From IMG/VR virus record IMGVR_UViG_3300036978_000028, positions 1-44,424 of that record: a stretch of DNA of 44,424 bases. One strand, given 5' to 3'. Position numbers and translations under genes: made by a program. The notes beneath the pieces were generated by a model. The model was not told where the DNA came from. It ran no database searches and was given only the letters and a program-made list of their open reading frames with translations. Shown here in pieces: positions 8,114 to 17,880 of this stretch. How positions within the stretch are numbered: position 1 is the first letter of the stretch; each line of letters begins with the position of its first letter. The stretch is from a virus.

Positions 8114-11100
8114 AGCACTCTTCTACTATCCAACCACCTCTTCTGTACTCTTCTATTTCCTCTTCAGTCAGTTCTGCTTCAAAGGCTGGAGAAACTTGTT
8201 TGTAGTTTTCTGCAAAGTATTCAGCATCCTCTGGCTTATCAAATCTTATAGCTTCATTAGAGTCCGGACTATAGTCTCCAAGTTCTAATACACCATTTTG
8301 TTCTTGTATTTGTGGTACAGCATAGTCATCCATAGATGCCATATAGTGTGTGCCTGTCATACCATTACCAAAGTCATAAGGTTGATCTGGTGCAACAACC
8401 ATTCTTTGAGCAGCAGGATTACCATGCATGTAAGCATAAGCCAATCTTGCTTTCATCATAGCATTATTACCAGCATCTATTTCTTCTTGTGATGTTATAC
8501 CACCGTCTTGATATTTTTTAGAATCCTGCTTAAGTAATTTTTTAGCTTCATTTATTACTGGATCAATAGTGTATTTGTTATATTTTTTAACAGCATTATC
8601 ATTACCCATTGCTCCTAATAATCCAGCATATGCTAATCCATATCCATATTTTTCAGCTAAACTTTGAAGATGGGAACCTTGTGTAGCCATCTGAAATTTA
8701 TTATCTATTAGCTTTTGTTTATCAATTGGAATATATCTATTAGAAAAAGGTAGTCTTCTATGGAATGATAAACCCGGATCTGTTAATGGAACTTCTGGTA
8801 AAGCTTTTCCACTCGCATCAGTTATTAAAACTCCAGCTCTACTTGAGGGATTACTATAACCTAAGTTAGATCCAGGAGCTTTAAAATCAAATTCAGCAGT
8901 AAATGTTCCAGGATATTTTTCCCAAGGCTCATTTAGTGCTGCCCAATTACCTTCAGCTTCAATTTGTTGTTTACCCATCCTAGGAAGTATTCCTCCTTTT
9001 GGGCTAAGAGATTTACTCTCTTGCACATACTTCATAGTATTACCAAATTTTCTATAGGCATTACCCTTTGTTCCTAATTGTTTTCCAATAGGAATAATAT
9101 TGAAAGGACTAAGATCTAAAAGACTATTTGCTGTAGTGACTTGAAGAGGATCTAAATTAGGTACTATTGCATCAGTAAGTTCTAATGGATTTAAGAATCC
9201 AGCTCTTTGAATATTAGCAGTATTATTTGGTGAACCTGGTAATTGTAGATATTTTTGTTGTTCACTAAGTGGTATTACAAATTCACGTTCTGTAGCTCTA
9301 CTTAATGCTTTATTATAATTTTGAAAATTAACTAATTCATTTTTAGGTACTTTTAAATTTATAATTTCAGGATTTATAAACTCTCTGTCTTTACTATACC
9401 AATTTAAATCTGCTTTATCATTAGTAAACCACTGTCCAAAATGTTCTTCTCTATCTTTAAAATGTTGAATAGCTTTTTCATTTTGAAACATTGCTCCTAG
9501 TTTACCTTCAGCAGCAAGTTCAGCCATTGGTTTAGCTCCTCTTTCTTGTATTCTCCATAAATCAATAAGTTCTGAATTATTAGGTGAACCTGGTAATTCT
9601 TTAGGTACTTCTTTATATCCTTTTAACCAGTGTGGTTTGTCTGCAAATTCAAATATTTTAGCTTCACTGGCTGGAAAACCGCTCATATACTTACCGGTTT
9701 CATCAATAGGAAATTGAGTACTACCTTTACCATGTCTTCCTAAAGTAGATGCTTTCATAGATCTATCAGTAGAAATTATATAGGGTTTTTTACCTTGGGC
9801 AATTACTTGATTAGCATATTGTTTTTGTGGTAATGCTTTTGCAAATGAAGGATATGGTGTTGTTCTTTTTATCACACCAAAAGGACCTAAATCACTAGCT
9901 ACTCCTGCATCTTCATTAACTCTTACTAAACCTGACTCAAGAATATCATCAACAGCATCTTGACCTACTACTCTATTGTATGTCCCTAGTTTTCCAGCAA
10001 ATGGATTAATCTTATAAGTCTGTGGTAATAGCTCTTTAGCAGCACCATAGGCAGGTGATAATTCCAATGCTGTCATTCCTGTTTTTAATGCTGCTTCTTT
10101 CCAATCCATTTCGCCTTTAGCAACATCTTGCCAGTCTTGATATCTATCATCAACTTGTGTAGCACCATGTGTAATCATACCTGCATTTAAAACACCACCA
10201 ACATTAACTCCAGCACCAAGAGGAATTTTCATTGCTGCATTTATACCCTTAAGTGCTGCTGGACCAGTCATACCTAATTGCCAAACCCAATCTGCAGCTT
10301 GTGCTGCTTGTGGTCTTAATGAACCATCAGGTAAATATAAGTGAGGAGCACGTTGATAGTTCAATTCATTTAATAACTGCATATTTCTAGCAGCATTTAT
10401 AGCTTCTTGTTGCTCCTTAGTTCTAGTAGTATATACTTCAGGTACTTCTTGAACATACTGACCCCACTCTTCTGGAGGCATTACTGCCTGCATCTCTGGG
10501 GTTAATGGTGTACGGATATTTCCGTCTTCACTTCTGTATCTACCTTTACTATCTTTCTTTCTTTTCTTAGGTTCGCCACCATCTTGATGAATAAACTTTC
10601 TTCTGCCTTGATAGTTCTGAGACATACCTGCTCCTAGTGGCATACCATACTCAGCTTGAGGTAAAGAACCACCTTCTTCATAATTAGCTCCTGGATCAAA
10701 TACCTTGCGTTTTCTAGACTTAGGTTTTGCAAACAATACGTTCTCAGTGAACAATTTATTAGTAGCCTCTAAGCTCTTAGAAAACTTTTTAGATGCAAGA
10801 CCTTGCTTACTTGGCTTTGACATCTTAACTAGACTCTTAGGTGTACCACCTTTTTTCATCTGTGGATTTTCATCTACAGATTGTACTTTCCAATTATCAT
10901 CAAAGTAAATAATAACACCACTTTTAGTTTTTACAGTTTTAGCACCTAATTGTTTTGCTTGCATAGCAATAGTTTCCCAATCAGGAACCCAGAAACCATC
11001 TTCATTCATTAAACCAGCATCCTCTACCAGAGGTATAACAGTTCCTCCCTTTGCAAAATCTTCAGGTTGTTCTAACTCAGGTTGTTGTCTGTAGTCTGTA

Positions 11101-11333
11101 GTAATCTCATCTCCGGGTTCAAGATCCCTCATAGCAACAAGATATCTTCTGTTATCAATCTGTATACTACCTGCTGTAGGTTCCTCAGAGTGATTATGGA
11201 ATTTACCAATTGAAGTTGCTGGTTGATCATCAATATGAGCAAGACCAATTATCTCACCGGTTCTGTAAGCTTTCTTAACTAAAAGACCTTTACCGGCTCC
11301 TTCTATCTTTGACTTTCCAATTTTGTATTTCAT
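8112..11333 (-). CDS. Giant virion protein with N-terminal SET domain
   Basis: The product has 1,073 residues. Residues 1-93 show SET-domain hallmarks: GAGKG near 12-16, FHNHSEEP at 45-52 (the NHSxxPN-like cofactor motif) and GDEITTDY at 74-81, followed by QPELEQPEDF. SET enzymes methylate lysines using S-adenosylmethionine, but this one is short and its activity is untested. AKGG follows, then a module with GFWVPDWE, then further GG motifs (MKKGGT, YEEGGS, HQDGGE). The middle part has small hydrophobic helices and a segment starting YNRVVGQDAVDDILESGLVR that faintly recalls ADP-ribosyltransferase folds. LPGSPNN occurs twice. Near the end are KYQDGGIT and the tail LTEEEIEEYRRGGWIVEEC. Its ATG overlaps the previous stop as TAATG. 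Probably virion cargo. Confidence 0.8.
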   Translation of the reverse strand: MKYKIGKSKIEGAGKGLLVKKAYRTGEIIGLAHIDDQPATSIGKFHNHSEEPTAGSIQIDNRRYLVAMRDLEPGDEITTDYRQQPELEQPEDFAKGGTVIPLVEDAGLMNEDGFWVPDWETIAMQAKQLGAKTVKTKSGVIIYFDDNWKVQSVDENPQMKKGGTPKSLVKMSKPSKQGLASKKFSKSLEATNKLFTENVLFAKPKSRKRKVFDPGANYEEGGSLPQAEYGMPLGAGMSQNYQGRRKFIHQDGGEPKKRKKDSKGRYRSEDGNIRTPLTPEMQAVMPPEEWGQYVQEVPEVYTTRTKEQQEAINAARNMQLLNELNYQRAPHLYLPDGSLRPQAAQAADWVWQLGMTGPAALKGINAAMKIPLGAGVNVGGVLNAGMITHGATQVDDRYQDWQDVAKGEMDWKEAALKTGMTALELSPAYGAAKELLPQTYKINPFAGKLGTYNRVVGQDAVDDILESGLVRVNEDAGVASDLGPFGVIKRTTPYPSFAKALPQKQYANQVIAQGKKPYIISTDRSMKASTLGRHGKGSTQFPIDETGKYMSGFPASEAKIFEFADKPHWLKGYKEVPKELPGSPNNSELIDLWRIQERGAKPMAELAAEGKLGAMFQNEKAIQHFKDREEHFGQWFTNDKADLNWYSKDREFINPEIINLKVPKNELVNFQNYNKALSRATEREFVIPLSEQQKYLQLPGSPNNTANIQRAGFLNPLELTDAIVPNLDPLQVTTANSLLDLSPFNIIPIGKQLGTKGNAYRKFGNTMKYVQESKSLSPKGGILPRMGKQQIEAEGNWAALNEPWEKYPGTFTAEFDFKAPGSNLGYSNPSSRAGVLITDASGKALPEVPLTDPGLSFHRRLPFSNRYIPIDKQKLIDNKFQMATQGSHLQSLAEKYGYGLAYAGLLGAMGNDNAVKKYNKYTIDPVINEAKKLLKQDSKKYQDGGITSQEEIDAGNNAMMKARLAYAYMHGNPAAQRMVVAPDQPYDFGNGMTGTHYMASMDDYAVPQIQEQNGVLELGDYSPDSNEAIRFDKPEDAEYFAENYKQVSPAFEAELTEEEIEEYRRGGWIVEEC

Positions 11334-14300
11334 TACCTAGGTGATAATTGGTTTTTACTATTAGTTATCTTAAAGATCATATTTACATTACCTGAGATTT
11401 CTTTTCTTAGAGTCAAGAAATTAGTATAATGTCTAAACTTCTTTCTCTGAGTCTGAGGCTTAGCATGATCTAAATTGTTTGTATTTAAAGTTCTAGTGTA
11501 TCCATTAGGATCAGTTAACCAGATATACTCTTGAGAGTAGTTACCCAACAGCTCAGTAGTTCCCGGAATAAGCGGTCCTTGTGGTGGATATGCAGAACCT
11601 TGTGGGAATTCTCCACGGTCTTTAGTAATATCCCAATACTGATTAAATCTATACTTGTTCTCTTCTTTAGAAAATAAGATGTCAAATCCAGGAACACCTG
11701 TGATTGTACCATTAACATTCAATGGGACAGCCGGATTAAACTTAGGATAGTCTAAACTTAGAGTAACATTGTTCTTAGGAAATATGTTTAGGTTCAAGTA
11801 TCCTGACACTTGTTCTGAGTTGTATAACACAGCATTATCAAAGTTAAAGTCTAATACATGAAATTGATCAACACAGTTATCTGCTCTAGTATAGCATTCA
11901 AGAATATACTCCATTGATTTTGGAACAGTGACACTTTGCCCTGTAAGGATTGGATACTCAATCTCAAATGGGTAATCTTTCCCATAGTAGTTACAGTAAT
12001 GTTGACAATCCCAATTGTGTTTCCAAGCTGTATTTTTTTGAGTTGTTAAGAATACTGTTTTAGTTGGAATCATTAAGTCTGGATGCCAGTCATGGAAAGA
12101 TATCCATATTTCATTCTTAGGGTCATAGCTTAAAGTCCAGGATGCATCATCAAACAATAATGGGTCACCTAGTTGATATTGACCTTTACCACTTAATGTA
12201 AAGTAATCTCCTTGCCCTTTGGTTAACTTAATTCCGTTTGCAACAACAGTACCTTCTGTAACTAGTGGAACATACTGTACTTTACCTGCATAATCTGGTT
12301 TTAGATCATAGTCCTTTTTACTGAAGTAAAGAATTGAGTTTGTATTATCATATACAGCTTGTATTCCAATACCTGCTACCGGATTATCTTTATAAGGATA
12401 GTCATAGAAATGAACAGTTAACTTATAAGGTAAGAATAGTGTGTGCCACCATTTTAAACCAACTTGAGAAATCTCCTTAAGACCCTCACCATAGCTAAAG
12501 ATTTTACCTTGGTTTCTAGATACCCAGAATAATCCTGCAGGTGTAGAAATTACACTAAATCTATTTTGTGAAGATGCATACTCATATGGTCTATCAGCAT
12601 TAGATACTGACTGACCGGGTTGACTAAATAAACCTCCATCACCTATAGTAATCTTAGTACCTAGATCTGTTTGTAAGGTATCAACACCTTGGACCATCAA
12701 AGGACTATCATTATGGAATGTAATAAAGATACCATTTTTGTTTATGGCCTTAACTCCACTAATCTGTGATGTAAATTCTTTATAGTTATTTGGTAAGTAT
12801 ATAAACCAACTATCTTTGAATGATTCATTTTGTTGCTGCAATGAGTAATAGATTCTATCTGGATAGTACACATAGCACAAGTTGGCTACAAAAGGATCAT
12901 AATATCTGCTCTGTAAGTTACCTGAAGAGAAGTACTGATTATATAGTTTGCTTATGCTGAATGAATAATCATATCTATAAGTGTTACCTCTAGTAATGCT
13001 TTCCGGATTCATGTCAAACATTCTTATAAGATCCGTATACCTATTGGCATCATAGTTCTTCTCCCACTCATATACACCTTGTTCCCTAAAGTCTACAAGC
13101 ACATCAGACTCTACAAAGAAGTCTCTTACAGAAGATACTGCTAGATAAAAGTTAGCCTCCTTAACTCTGAATAAACCAGCATAACCATCTCCTAAAGCAT
13201 TCCTTTCTATAGTGTCATCTACATAGTTATAGTATCTATCATCATCAACTCTAAAGTCTAGATTATAAAATTTACTTGGAGTAAACCCTGTTCCTTGGGA
13301 TGGACCACCTGACCCTATATTAATTAAATCACTAGTATCAAAAGATTTAGAATTGGCCCAGAATCTAGGAGCCGGAATCATTTGATGCAAATAGTAGTTA
13401 TACTCAAAACCATTAGGTTGACCATACAACCAGTCATAGAAAAAGAACATTGAGTTCTTCTCAGTGTATCTGTTTATAAATGTATCCCCACCAAAGAATA
13501 TGTTTGTGTTTCTTATTCTAGTTTGAGAGTAATAGTTTAGAGGATTACCACATTGCTTAGGACCAATTGTTTCAACTGGATAATCAGATATCTTTTGCTC
13601 ACATGGGGTAATTACAATTTGCTTAATTCCTTGTAGCTGCCCATACTGATTTTGAATTCTAACCTTAAGCCCAGCATAGTGACTTGCAATTGGACTTGCA
13701 AATGGAATATCAATTTCTTCAAATGTAGGTAACTCAATGCCACTGCTGCCAATTGCAATTAAGCTGTCTAGTTTAACAATACCATTTTGTTGAATGTGTC
13801 CCAGAGTTGTTAAGGATTGATCAACATATCCTACACCGGATGCTTCAGTAATATAGTTAGGACCAATAACACCGTTGGTGTAAGAGCCATTATAATATGG
13901 TCCTGCTTCTGTTCTTACTACAACTGTATCAGATCTTTTAAGATTGTTAATGCTATAACTATGAGGGTTGTTATTAGCATCTTGGTAATAAGGAACCTCC
14001 TGAATGTTATTCTTAAGATAGAAGCTATCCTCAATCTTAAATCTAGATAACAAATTCTTATCCCCAGGTCTCATGTCATTGTAGAAACCATAGTTAATCA
14101 TTTGTAATGCAAATTGATTGTATGGTGTTGCAGCATATAATACTCTTAATGCAATGTCAGCACCTTCAGAGAAATAATATATAAGCTGATTAGTTGCCCC
14201 TAACAATCTTGATGCAGGATCAAGATAAGCCCAATCAGGTAACTGATAATTATATGTTGTAGCGGTTACACCTGCACCACCGGCTGCAACAACAGGTGCC

Positions 14301-16831
14301 ATTGCAATATCATAAGCTGCATCAAGAGCATTAAGAGCAGGTGTAGTTCCAGTTAATGCCATTGCAAAAGCATCTGCTACTGATGCACCAGATGTAAAAT
14401 AAGCATTTAATGACGTGTTACGTGCAGTATTAACAACTTGACCAGCAGTTACAGCTCCTGTTTGTACAGGATATAACGCACCTGCCGCATCAACACCATA
14501 TCCTGGAGTTGTATAATCTACAGAGTTAGTAGTTAATCTACCTCTCATAGAAATAATTGCTTCTGCAAGTCCTGTTAAGTAAATAGGAATAAGCGCAGTA
14601 TCAGAAAGTAATTTCCATTCTGGGTGACCACTTGGTTCAATATATTGTTGTGTTGCACCTCCTCTTAGATATCCATAGAGCTTAAGCTCAGTTGTGGATA
14701 AGAAGGGAGTTCTAAACATTGTATCCGGAGAATGGAAAGATACCATGTCCATAGGTACAGACTGGTTAAGTACTTTACCATCCTTGTTGGTATTCTTGAT
14801 ATACGGATCATTAAACTGATAGTTATGCTCTAATGGGTCCGTGCTATTGTAGAAAGGTCGGATTGTATTAAAAGGGTAATTAGCATACAAACCCTGTCTA
14901 TTTCTTGTAACTGAGTCTGCCCCTTTCAATTCATAAGATCTAAAATTGTTAAGCATACCCTTAGCAATAATAGATTTGTTACCTTCTCTTGATCCTCTTA
15001 ATATCTCATAACCTACTATACCTGGGATATCATTTCCCTCATTGTCTTTAGGAAAAATGATATTGTCAAAGTATACACCCATCAATCTGATGTTTAGTGT
15101 ATTAGTAGTATATGGATTTGGATTTTTTCTAAAGTGAACTGTGGTATCATTTAGATAGTTATCCGGGAATTTATGATGTCTGATGTTTAATCCACATAAG
15201 TCATACTCTTTATCAGGTATAGGTAACTGCGTAATTGGGTCTGTTGGTACACCGGTCCAACAATGAGCACTAGCATTCCAAATGTAATCTTGATTATCAG
15301 GATACTTTTCTGTTGACTGCCAGTAGCCCATATCACCTGTAGAAAGTAAAACACCTCCATCAGACAATACCCACTTACCATTTACTAGTGTGGCATCTTG
15401 GAATATTGTTCCAGAAGGAACGCCACCGGGAGCAGCACTTGCAGTATTAAATACATCAAATACTTGGTCATCACTTGATAATGCATTTTGGTTTGTGCTA
15501 TCATCAGTTTCAAAGTCACCATTATATAATCTTGGAGCTCTTCCTGGGATATGATATGATGCAGACTTATCTCCTGTATCATAAATCCAGCGGATAAAGA
15601 ATGCATACACTTCATCTCTTAAGTAACTTCCTTTACCTCCACCTTTATTATAATAGTCAGAAGGATACTCTACTGAGGCCCACTTAGCTTTAATTAAGTT
15701 TGCTAATGGTTGGTAGTTAAAATCTAACTTAGATGTAGGACCTACTCTAAGCAAATAATTATTTACTTCAGCAATCTGATCTGACCTTTCAAATACCGGA
15801 GTCTGCAATGGTAAAAACTCTAATGGTACAATAATGGCATCCTCTTTAATTTGATCTAATGCAATTACTGAAGTCTTAGTAGAATATACACCAATCTGTT
15901 TAGCAACAGTTCCTTGGTTTATGTTCTGAACTATTACAAGTATGAACTCATCAAAGTTTTCTGAGTCTGCAGATACTTCAAGAAGTAAGGAACCCTCTAA
16001 GTCATTAGGTGACCAAACAGGTTGTGTGTTACTTTGAGAAAAGTAATCAGTTACCTTTTGTCCCTTTATACTATAAGCAATAGTAGCAAAGTATGTTCCG
16101 TTTCTTAAAGTCCCTCCTTGATTACCAAGTGTTAAATTAAGACAAGGTGTCTCCATTAATCTTGCTAATCTGGTTTTATCACAATCTAAGATAGGTTGAT
16201 CTGTACATATAACACAGTCAGCTCCTTCTGTACATTTCTTGATCCACTGTACTCCTGGCCAAAGAATAAGATTTGTACCATTTGTATAGTAGTTTATGTT
16301 TGCTTGACCTAACCAAGTATAAATTGTAGGCCAAATTTTTGGATCACCAATATTCAGATATCTATCTGGATTATTGCCGTCTGCCCAATACACTTGCCAA
16401 GTACAGTCTTCTTTTTCTCTTGCATTACCTGTAATAAGAAATCTCTTATCAAAACCTAAACATGCGTCTTGTACAATAGGAAAATAACCACACTCATTAG
16501 TATTTAATAAACCTACCTCAGACATAACAGGTCTTCCTGTATTGTCATGACCTGCTGTAAAGATTAACCAGTTTTCTGAAAACAACTGTATAGCACCAAT
16601 GATATACTTATTAATTACATTTGCAGGCATGGTTGTTCCAGCAGTCATGCAAAGATAATTTGAACTCTCATTAGATATTGTACCCAAGTTACCTTCAACA
16701 TCATTATTAACAGCATTTCTAGCATGCGTCCACATTCCTTCTCCAACGAAGGATGGGTCAGCATCTTTATTCATACCCTTATTGAAACTACGGGTAATTA
16801 TCTGTGTAGTGTTTTGAAGTTCCTTTCCCAT
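11333..16831 (-). CDS. Nozzle/muzzle-like tail protein with GMNKD motif
   Basis: At 1,832 residues this is the largest protein in the window. The N-terminus contains RSFNKGMNKDADPSFV followed by THARNAVNND. This signature (SFxxGMNxDxxP...ARN) is found in large beta-rich tail proteins of podoviruses and crAss-like phages that form the tail nozzle or muzzle. The rest is rich in Tyr, Asn, Gly and Asp with repeated aromatic beta-strand patterns and a few Cys pairs (CVICTDQPILDC). No membrane segment or signal peptide was seen. It lies 2 bases after the 348-residue neck protein and overlaps the next stop-start by one base. This order of neck proteins, nozzle, then cargo fits a short-tailed virion. 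A baseplate or fibre role in another tail type is less likely. Confidence 0.7.
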   Translation of the reverse strand: MGKELQNTTQIITRSFNKGMNKDADPSFVGEGMWTHARNAVNNDVEGNLGTISNESSNYLCMTAGTTMPANVINKYIIGAIQLFSENWLIFTAGHDNTGRPVMSEVGLLNTNECGYFPIVQDACLGFDKRFLITGNAREKEDCTWQVYWADGNNPDRYLNIGDPKIWPTIYTWLGQANINYYTNGTNLILWPGVQWIKKCTEGADCVICTDQPILDCDKTRLARLMETPCLNLTLGNQGGTLRNGTYFATIAYSIKGQKVTDYFSQSNTQPVWSPNDLEGSLLLEVSADSENFDEFILVIVQNINQGTVAKQIGVYSTKTSVIALDQIKEDAIIVPLEFLPLQTPVFERSDQIAEVNNYLLRVGPTSKLDFNYQPLANLIKAKWASVEYPSDYYNKGGGKGSYLRDEVYAFFIRWIYDTGDKSASYHIPGRAPRLYNGDFETDDSTNQNALSSDDQVFDVFNTASAAPGGVPSGTIFQDATLVNGKWVLSDGGVLLSTGDMGYWQSTEKYPDNQDYIWNASAHCWTGVPTDPITQLPIPDKEYDLCGLNIRHHKFPDNYLNDTTVHFRKNPNPYTTNTLNIRLMGVYFDNIIFPKDNEGNDIPGIVGYEILRGSREGNKSIIAKGMLNNFRSYELKGADSVTRNRQGLYANYPFNTIRPFYNSTDPLEHNYQFNDPYIKNTNKDGKVLNQSVPMDMVSFHSPDTMFRTPFLSTTELKLYGYLRGGATQQYIEPSGHPEWKLLSDTALIPIYLTGLAEAIISMRGRLTTNSVDYTTPGYGVDAAGALYPVQTGAVTAGQVVNTARNTSLNAYFTSGASVADAFAMALTGTTPALNALDAAYDIAMAPVVAAGGAGVTATTYNYQLPDWAYLDPASRLLGATNQLIYYFSEGADIALRVLYAATPYNQFALQMINYGFYNDMRPGDKNLLSRFKIEDSFYLKNNIQEVPYYQDANNNPHSYSINNLKRSDTVVVRTEAGPYYNGSYTNGVIGPNYITEASGVGYVDQSLTTLGHIQQNGIVKLDSLIAIGSSGIELPTFEEIDIPFASPIASHYAGLKVRIQNQYGQLQGIKQIVITPCEQKISDYPVETIGPKQCGNPLNYYSQTRIRNTNIFFGGDTFINRYTEKNSMFFFYDWLYGQPNGFEYNYYLHQMIPAPRFWANSKSFDTSDLINIGSGGPSQGTGFTPSKFYNLDFRVDDDRYYNYVDDTIERNALGDGYAGLFRVKEANFYLAVSSVRDFFVESDVLVDFREQGVYEWEKNYDANRYTDLIRMFDMNPESITRGNTYRYDYSFSISKLYNQYFSSGNLQSRYYDPFVANLCYVYYPDRIYYSLQQQNESFKDSWFIYLPNNYKEFTSQISGVKAINKNGIFITFHNDSPLMVQGVDTLQTDLGTKITIGDGGLFSQPGQSVSNADRPYEYASSQNRFSVISTPAGLFWVSRNQGKIFSYGEGLKEISQVGLKWWHTLFLPYKLTVHFYDYPYKDNPVAGIGIQAVYDNTNSILYFSKKDYDLKPDYAGKVQYVPLVTEGTVVANGIKLTKGQGDYFTLSGKGQYQLGDPLLFDDASWTLSYDPKNEIWISFHDWHPDLMIPTKTVFLTTQKNTAWKHNWDCQHYCNYYGKDYPFEIEYPILTGQSVTVPKSMEYILECYTRADNCVDQFHVLDFNFDNAVLYNSEQVSGYLNLNIFPKNNVTLSLDYPKFNPAVPLNVNGTITGVPGFDILFSKEENKYRFNQYWDITKDRGEFPQGSAYPPQGPLIPGTTELLGNYSQEYIWLTDPNGYTRTLNTNNLDHAKPQTQRKKFRHYTNFLTLRKEISGNVNMIFKITNSKNQLSPR

Positions 16832-16833
16832 GA

Positions 16834-17880
16834 TTATCTTACTACTCTTGTTGCATTAGGGTTCTGTCTGTATGAGTTTGCCGGAGTATTAGAATTAATC
16901 ATGTCATAATACTTAGAGTACTGAGCTCTTCTATTAGTCCACCAAAGTTGTTGCATCTCTCTGAAGTTTGGTGTATTAACCAAGCTAAGTGCTTGATTTC
17001 TAGCAGCTTTCAGTCTTTGTTCTAGTATCTGAATTCTTTGTGATACATCCTCTCCATTGAGATATAGGTTCTCCATGATACGTGCTTTCAAAGCATACTC
17101 ATAATACTCATTAAGTAGATCATGATCCGGAACTAATAAGTTACCTTGCTCATCCTCCATTGCACCTTGGTAATTTAGATAAACAGTTCCTGTATCAAAA
17201 TTTGTAAACAAGAAACCATTTTTAATACTCCCCTCATTAGCAACATTGTAATATAGATTTGGGCAATCACATTCTATTTCTCTACTTGCTATCATTCTTA
17301 ATGGCAACAAGTGTCTATACACTCTAGTTTGTGTAGGATTAATAACTTGAATGAGTTCCCACTTTTCTCCTTTACAGTTCATGAATACCCTTGGTGGAGT
17401 ACATGTGCTGCCATAAGGATTTAGTGGATCATATGTTACAGCTGCAGGATCTACCACAGGATGATTAAGATCACATGCTGCAGTATGATTACAAGGATTA
17501 GAATTACACACTCTGCAGTTAACTACTTCAGGAGCACATACATCTACATTGGCAGGAGTCTCTACATAAGGAACTTCTTGCATGTTTGTACCACCAGAGT
17601 ATCCATCATATCCTGTATAGATCTGGTAAGAGTTACATATAAGCCCTGAGTTAAAGGTATAGAAGTCATCTGGGAGCTTTACTCTACCGTGACATACATC
17701 AAGTACAGTCTCTCTTGTTTGATTGATTCTAAGGCCTAAATCATAGTTTAACTTCTTAGCAAGCTTGATAAGAGTTTGTGGCTCTATCATATTCTCTAAG
17801 GCAAAACTTTGTAAGTCAACTGTTACATCTTCTAACAACTGATCAAAAGTTCTATATCTAAGTGTGTAGTTGAAGTCCAT
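16834..17880 (-). CDS. Tail-neck/ring structural protein
   Basis: The product has 348 residues. The N-terminus (RTFDQLLEDVTVDLQSFALE) is helical, as in adaptor or ring proteins of podovirus necks. A Cys-rich insertion (CAPEVVNCRVCNSNPC, then further Cys to about residue 215) interrupts the middle and may bind metal. The conserved-looking part FDTGTVYLNYQGAMEDEQGN and a following helical region with LLNEYYEYALKARIMENLYL resemble structural proteins common in Bacteroidota phages. It follows the 220-residue gene with a one-base TAATG overlap and leads into the nozzle-like gene. This tight coupling suggests these three proteins form the tail or neck. The exact ring position cannot be assigned from sequence alone. 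Confidence 0.65.
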   Translation of the reverse strand: MDFNYTLRYRTFDQLLEDVTVDLQSFALENMIEPQTLIKLAKKLNYDLGLRINQTRETVLDVCHGRVKLPDDFYTFNSGLICNSYQIYTGYDGYSGGTNMQEVPYVETPANVDVCAPEVVNCRVCNSNPCNHTAACDLNHPVVDPAAVTYDPLNPYGSTCTPPRVFMNCKGEKWELIQVINPTQTRVYRHLLPLRMIASREIECDCPNLYYNVANEGSIKNGFLFTNFDTGTVYLNYQGAMEDEQGNLLVPDHDLLNEYYEYALKARIMENLYLNGEDVSQRIQILEQRLKAARNQALSLVNTPNFREMQQLWWTNRRAQYSKYYDMINSNTPANSYRQNPNATRVVR

